Source: Desulfobulbaceae bacterium UBA2273
GTDB taxonomy: Bacteria > Desulfobacterota > Desulfobulbia > Desulfobulbales > Desulfurivibrionaceae
Reading direction: 5' to 3'
DNA length: 64,000 nucleotides
Assembly (NCBI GenBank): GCA_002347095.1
Contig: DDWZ01000026.1
Coordinates: forward strand, 75,984-139,983
Position 1 is the stretch's first letter. Every line of letters begins with the position of its first letter. Below the pieces are notes generated by a model. The model searched no databases and was not told the origin of the DNA. It saw nothing but the letters and a program-made list of their open reading frames with translations. A program made the position numbers and the translations under genes. Positions 63,985 to 64,000 of the stretch are shown piece by piece.

Positions 63985-64000
63985 GGCTGTTGAAAAACTC
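63985..64000. mobile_element. Possible end of a transposable element at the window edge
   Basis: GGCTGTTGAAAAACTC at the right edge resembles the terminal inverted repeat seen at the ends of several insertion-sequence families. Only 16 bases are visible, so this is tentative; they could equally be the start of a sixth cassette. Confidence 0.3.

Overview
The window looks like a chromosomal segment of a GC-rich anaerobe of the deltaproteobacterial / Desulfobacterota type, probably near the Desulfobulbales. This is inferred from gene content: many two-component proteins, a TauE plus TIGR02186 pair, ADP-forming acyl-CoA synthetase, tandem TatA genes and small Cys-rich proteins. It is not based on any marker-gene comparison. 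I saw no rRNA, tRNA or CRISPR array.

Layout. 1-5.1 kb: the start of a DUF255 thioredoxin-like gene, a large TPR-like protein with a CCHC zinc-knuckle motif, then a plus-strand run (methyltransferase, pirin, small membrane protein, metallophosphatase). 5.1-21.9 kb: one closely packed minus-strand cluster with four paralogous proteins of about 850 residues. Each has the ATP-grasp and phospho-histidine domains of PEP synthase / pyruvate phosphate dikinase but a different C-terminal domain. They are interleaved with two sensor kinases, two receiver proteins and two multi-DUF202 membrane proteins. I consider this the best candidate for an undescribed system. 22-26 kb: a USP-like / TauE / TIGR02186 operon behind a sigma-54-type promoter, next to an NtrC-family regulator. 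26-32.6 kb: a small interrupted zinc-ribbon gene, a Cys-rich protein, a receiver plus hybrid-kinase pair, a CLC channel and a dGTPase.

32.9-44.7 kb: alpha-glucan phosphorylase; then an operon of AcuC-like deacetylase, AcuB-like CBS protein, ADP-forming acyl-CoA synthetase and a CoA-transferase fused to a GNAT domain, which together suggest acetate/acetyl-CoA metabolism controlled by protein acetylation; three receiver genes; class II aldolase. 44.9-58.9 kb: a P-II-like protein with a membrane partner, an AEC transporter, YgiQ, a cyclic-nucleotide-binding protein, a membrane-anchored XRE protein with a secreted protein and a Rieske protein, leuB, a cyclophilin, a WD40-Sel1 protein, two TatA genes, and a zinc-uptake operon (znuA-znuC-znuB) led by a ribbon-helix-helix protein with a Cys/His-rich tail.

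58.9-64.0 kb: an integron. An unusually long IntI on the minus strand is followed by an attI-like site and five AT-rich gene cassettes on the plus strand, each ending in a recognisable attC. The array continues to or past the window edge, where a sequence resembling a transposable-element end begins.
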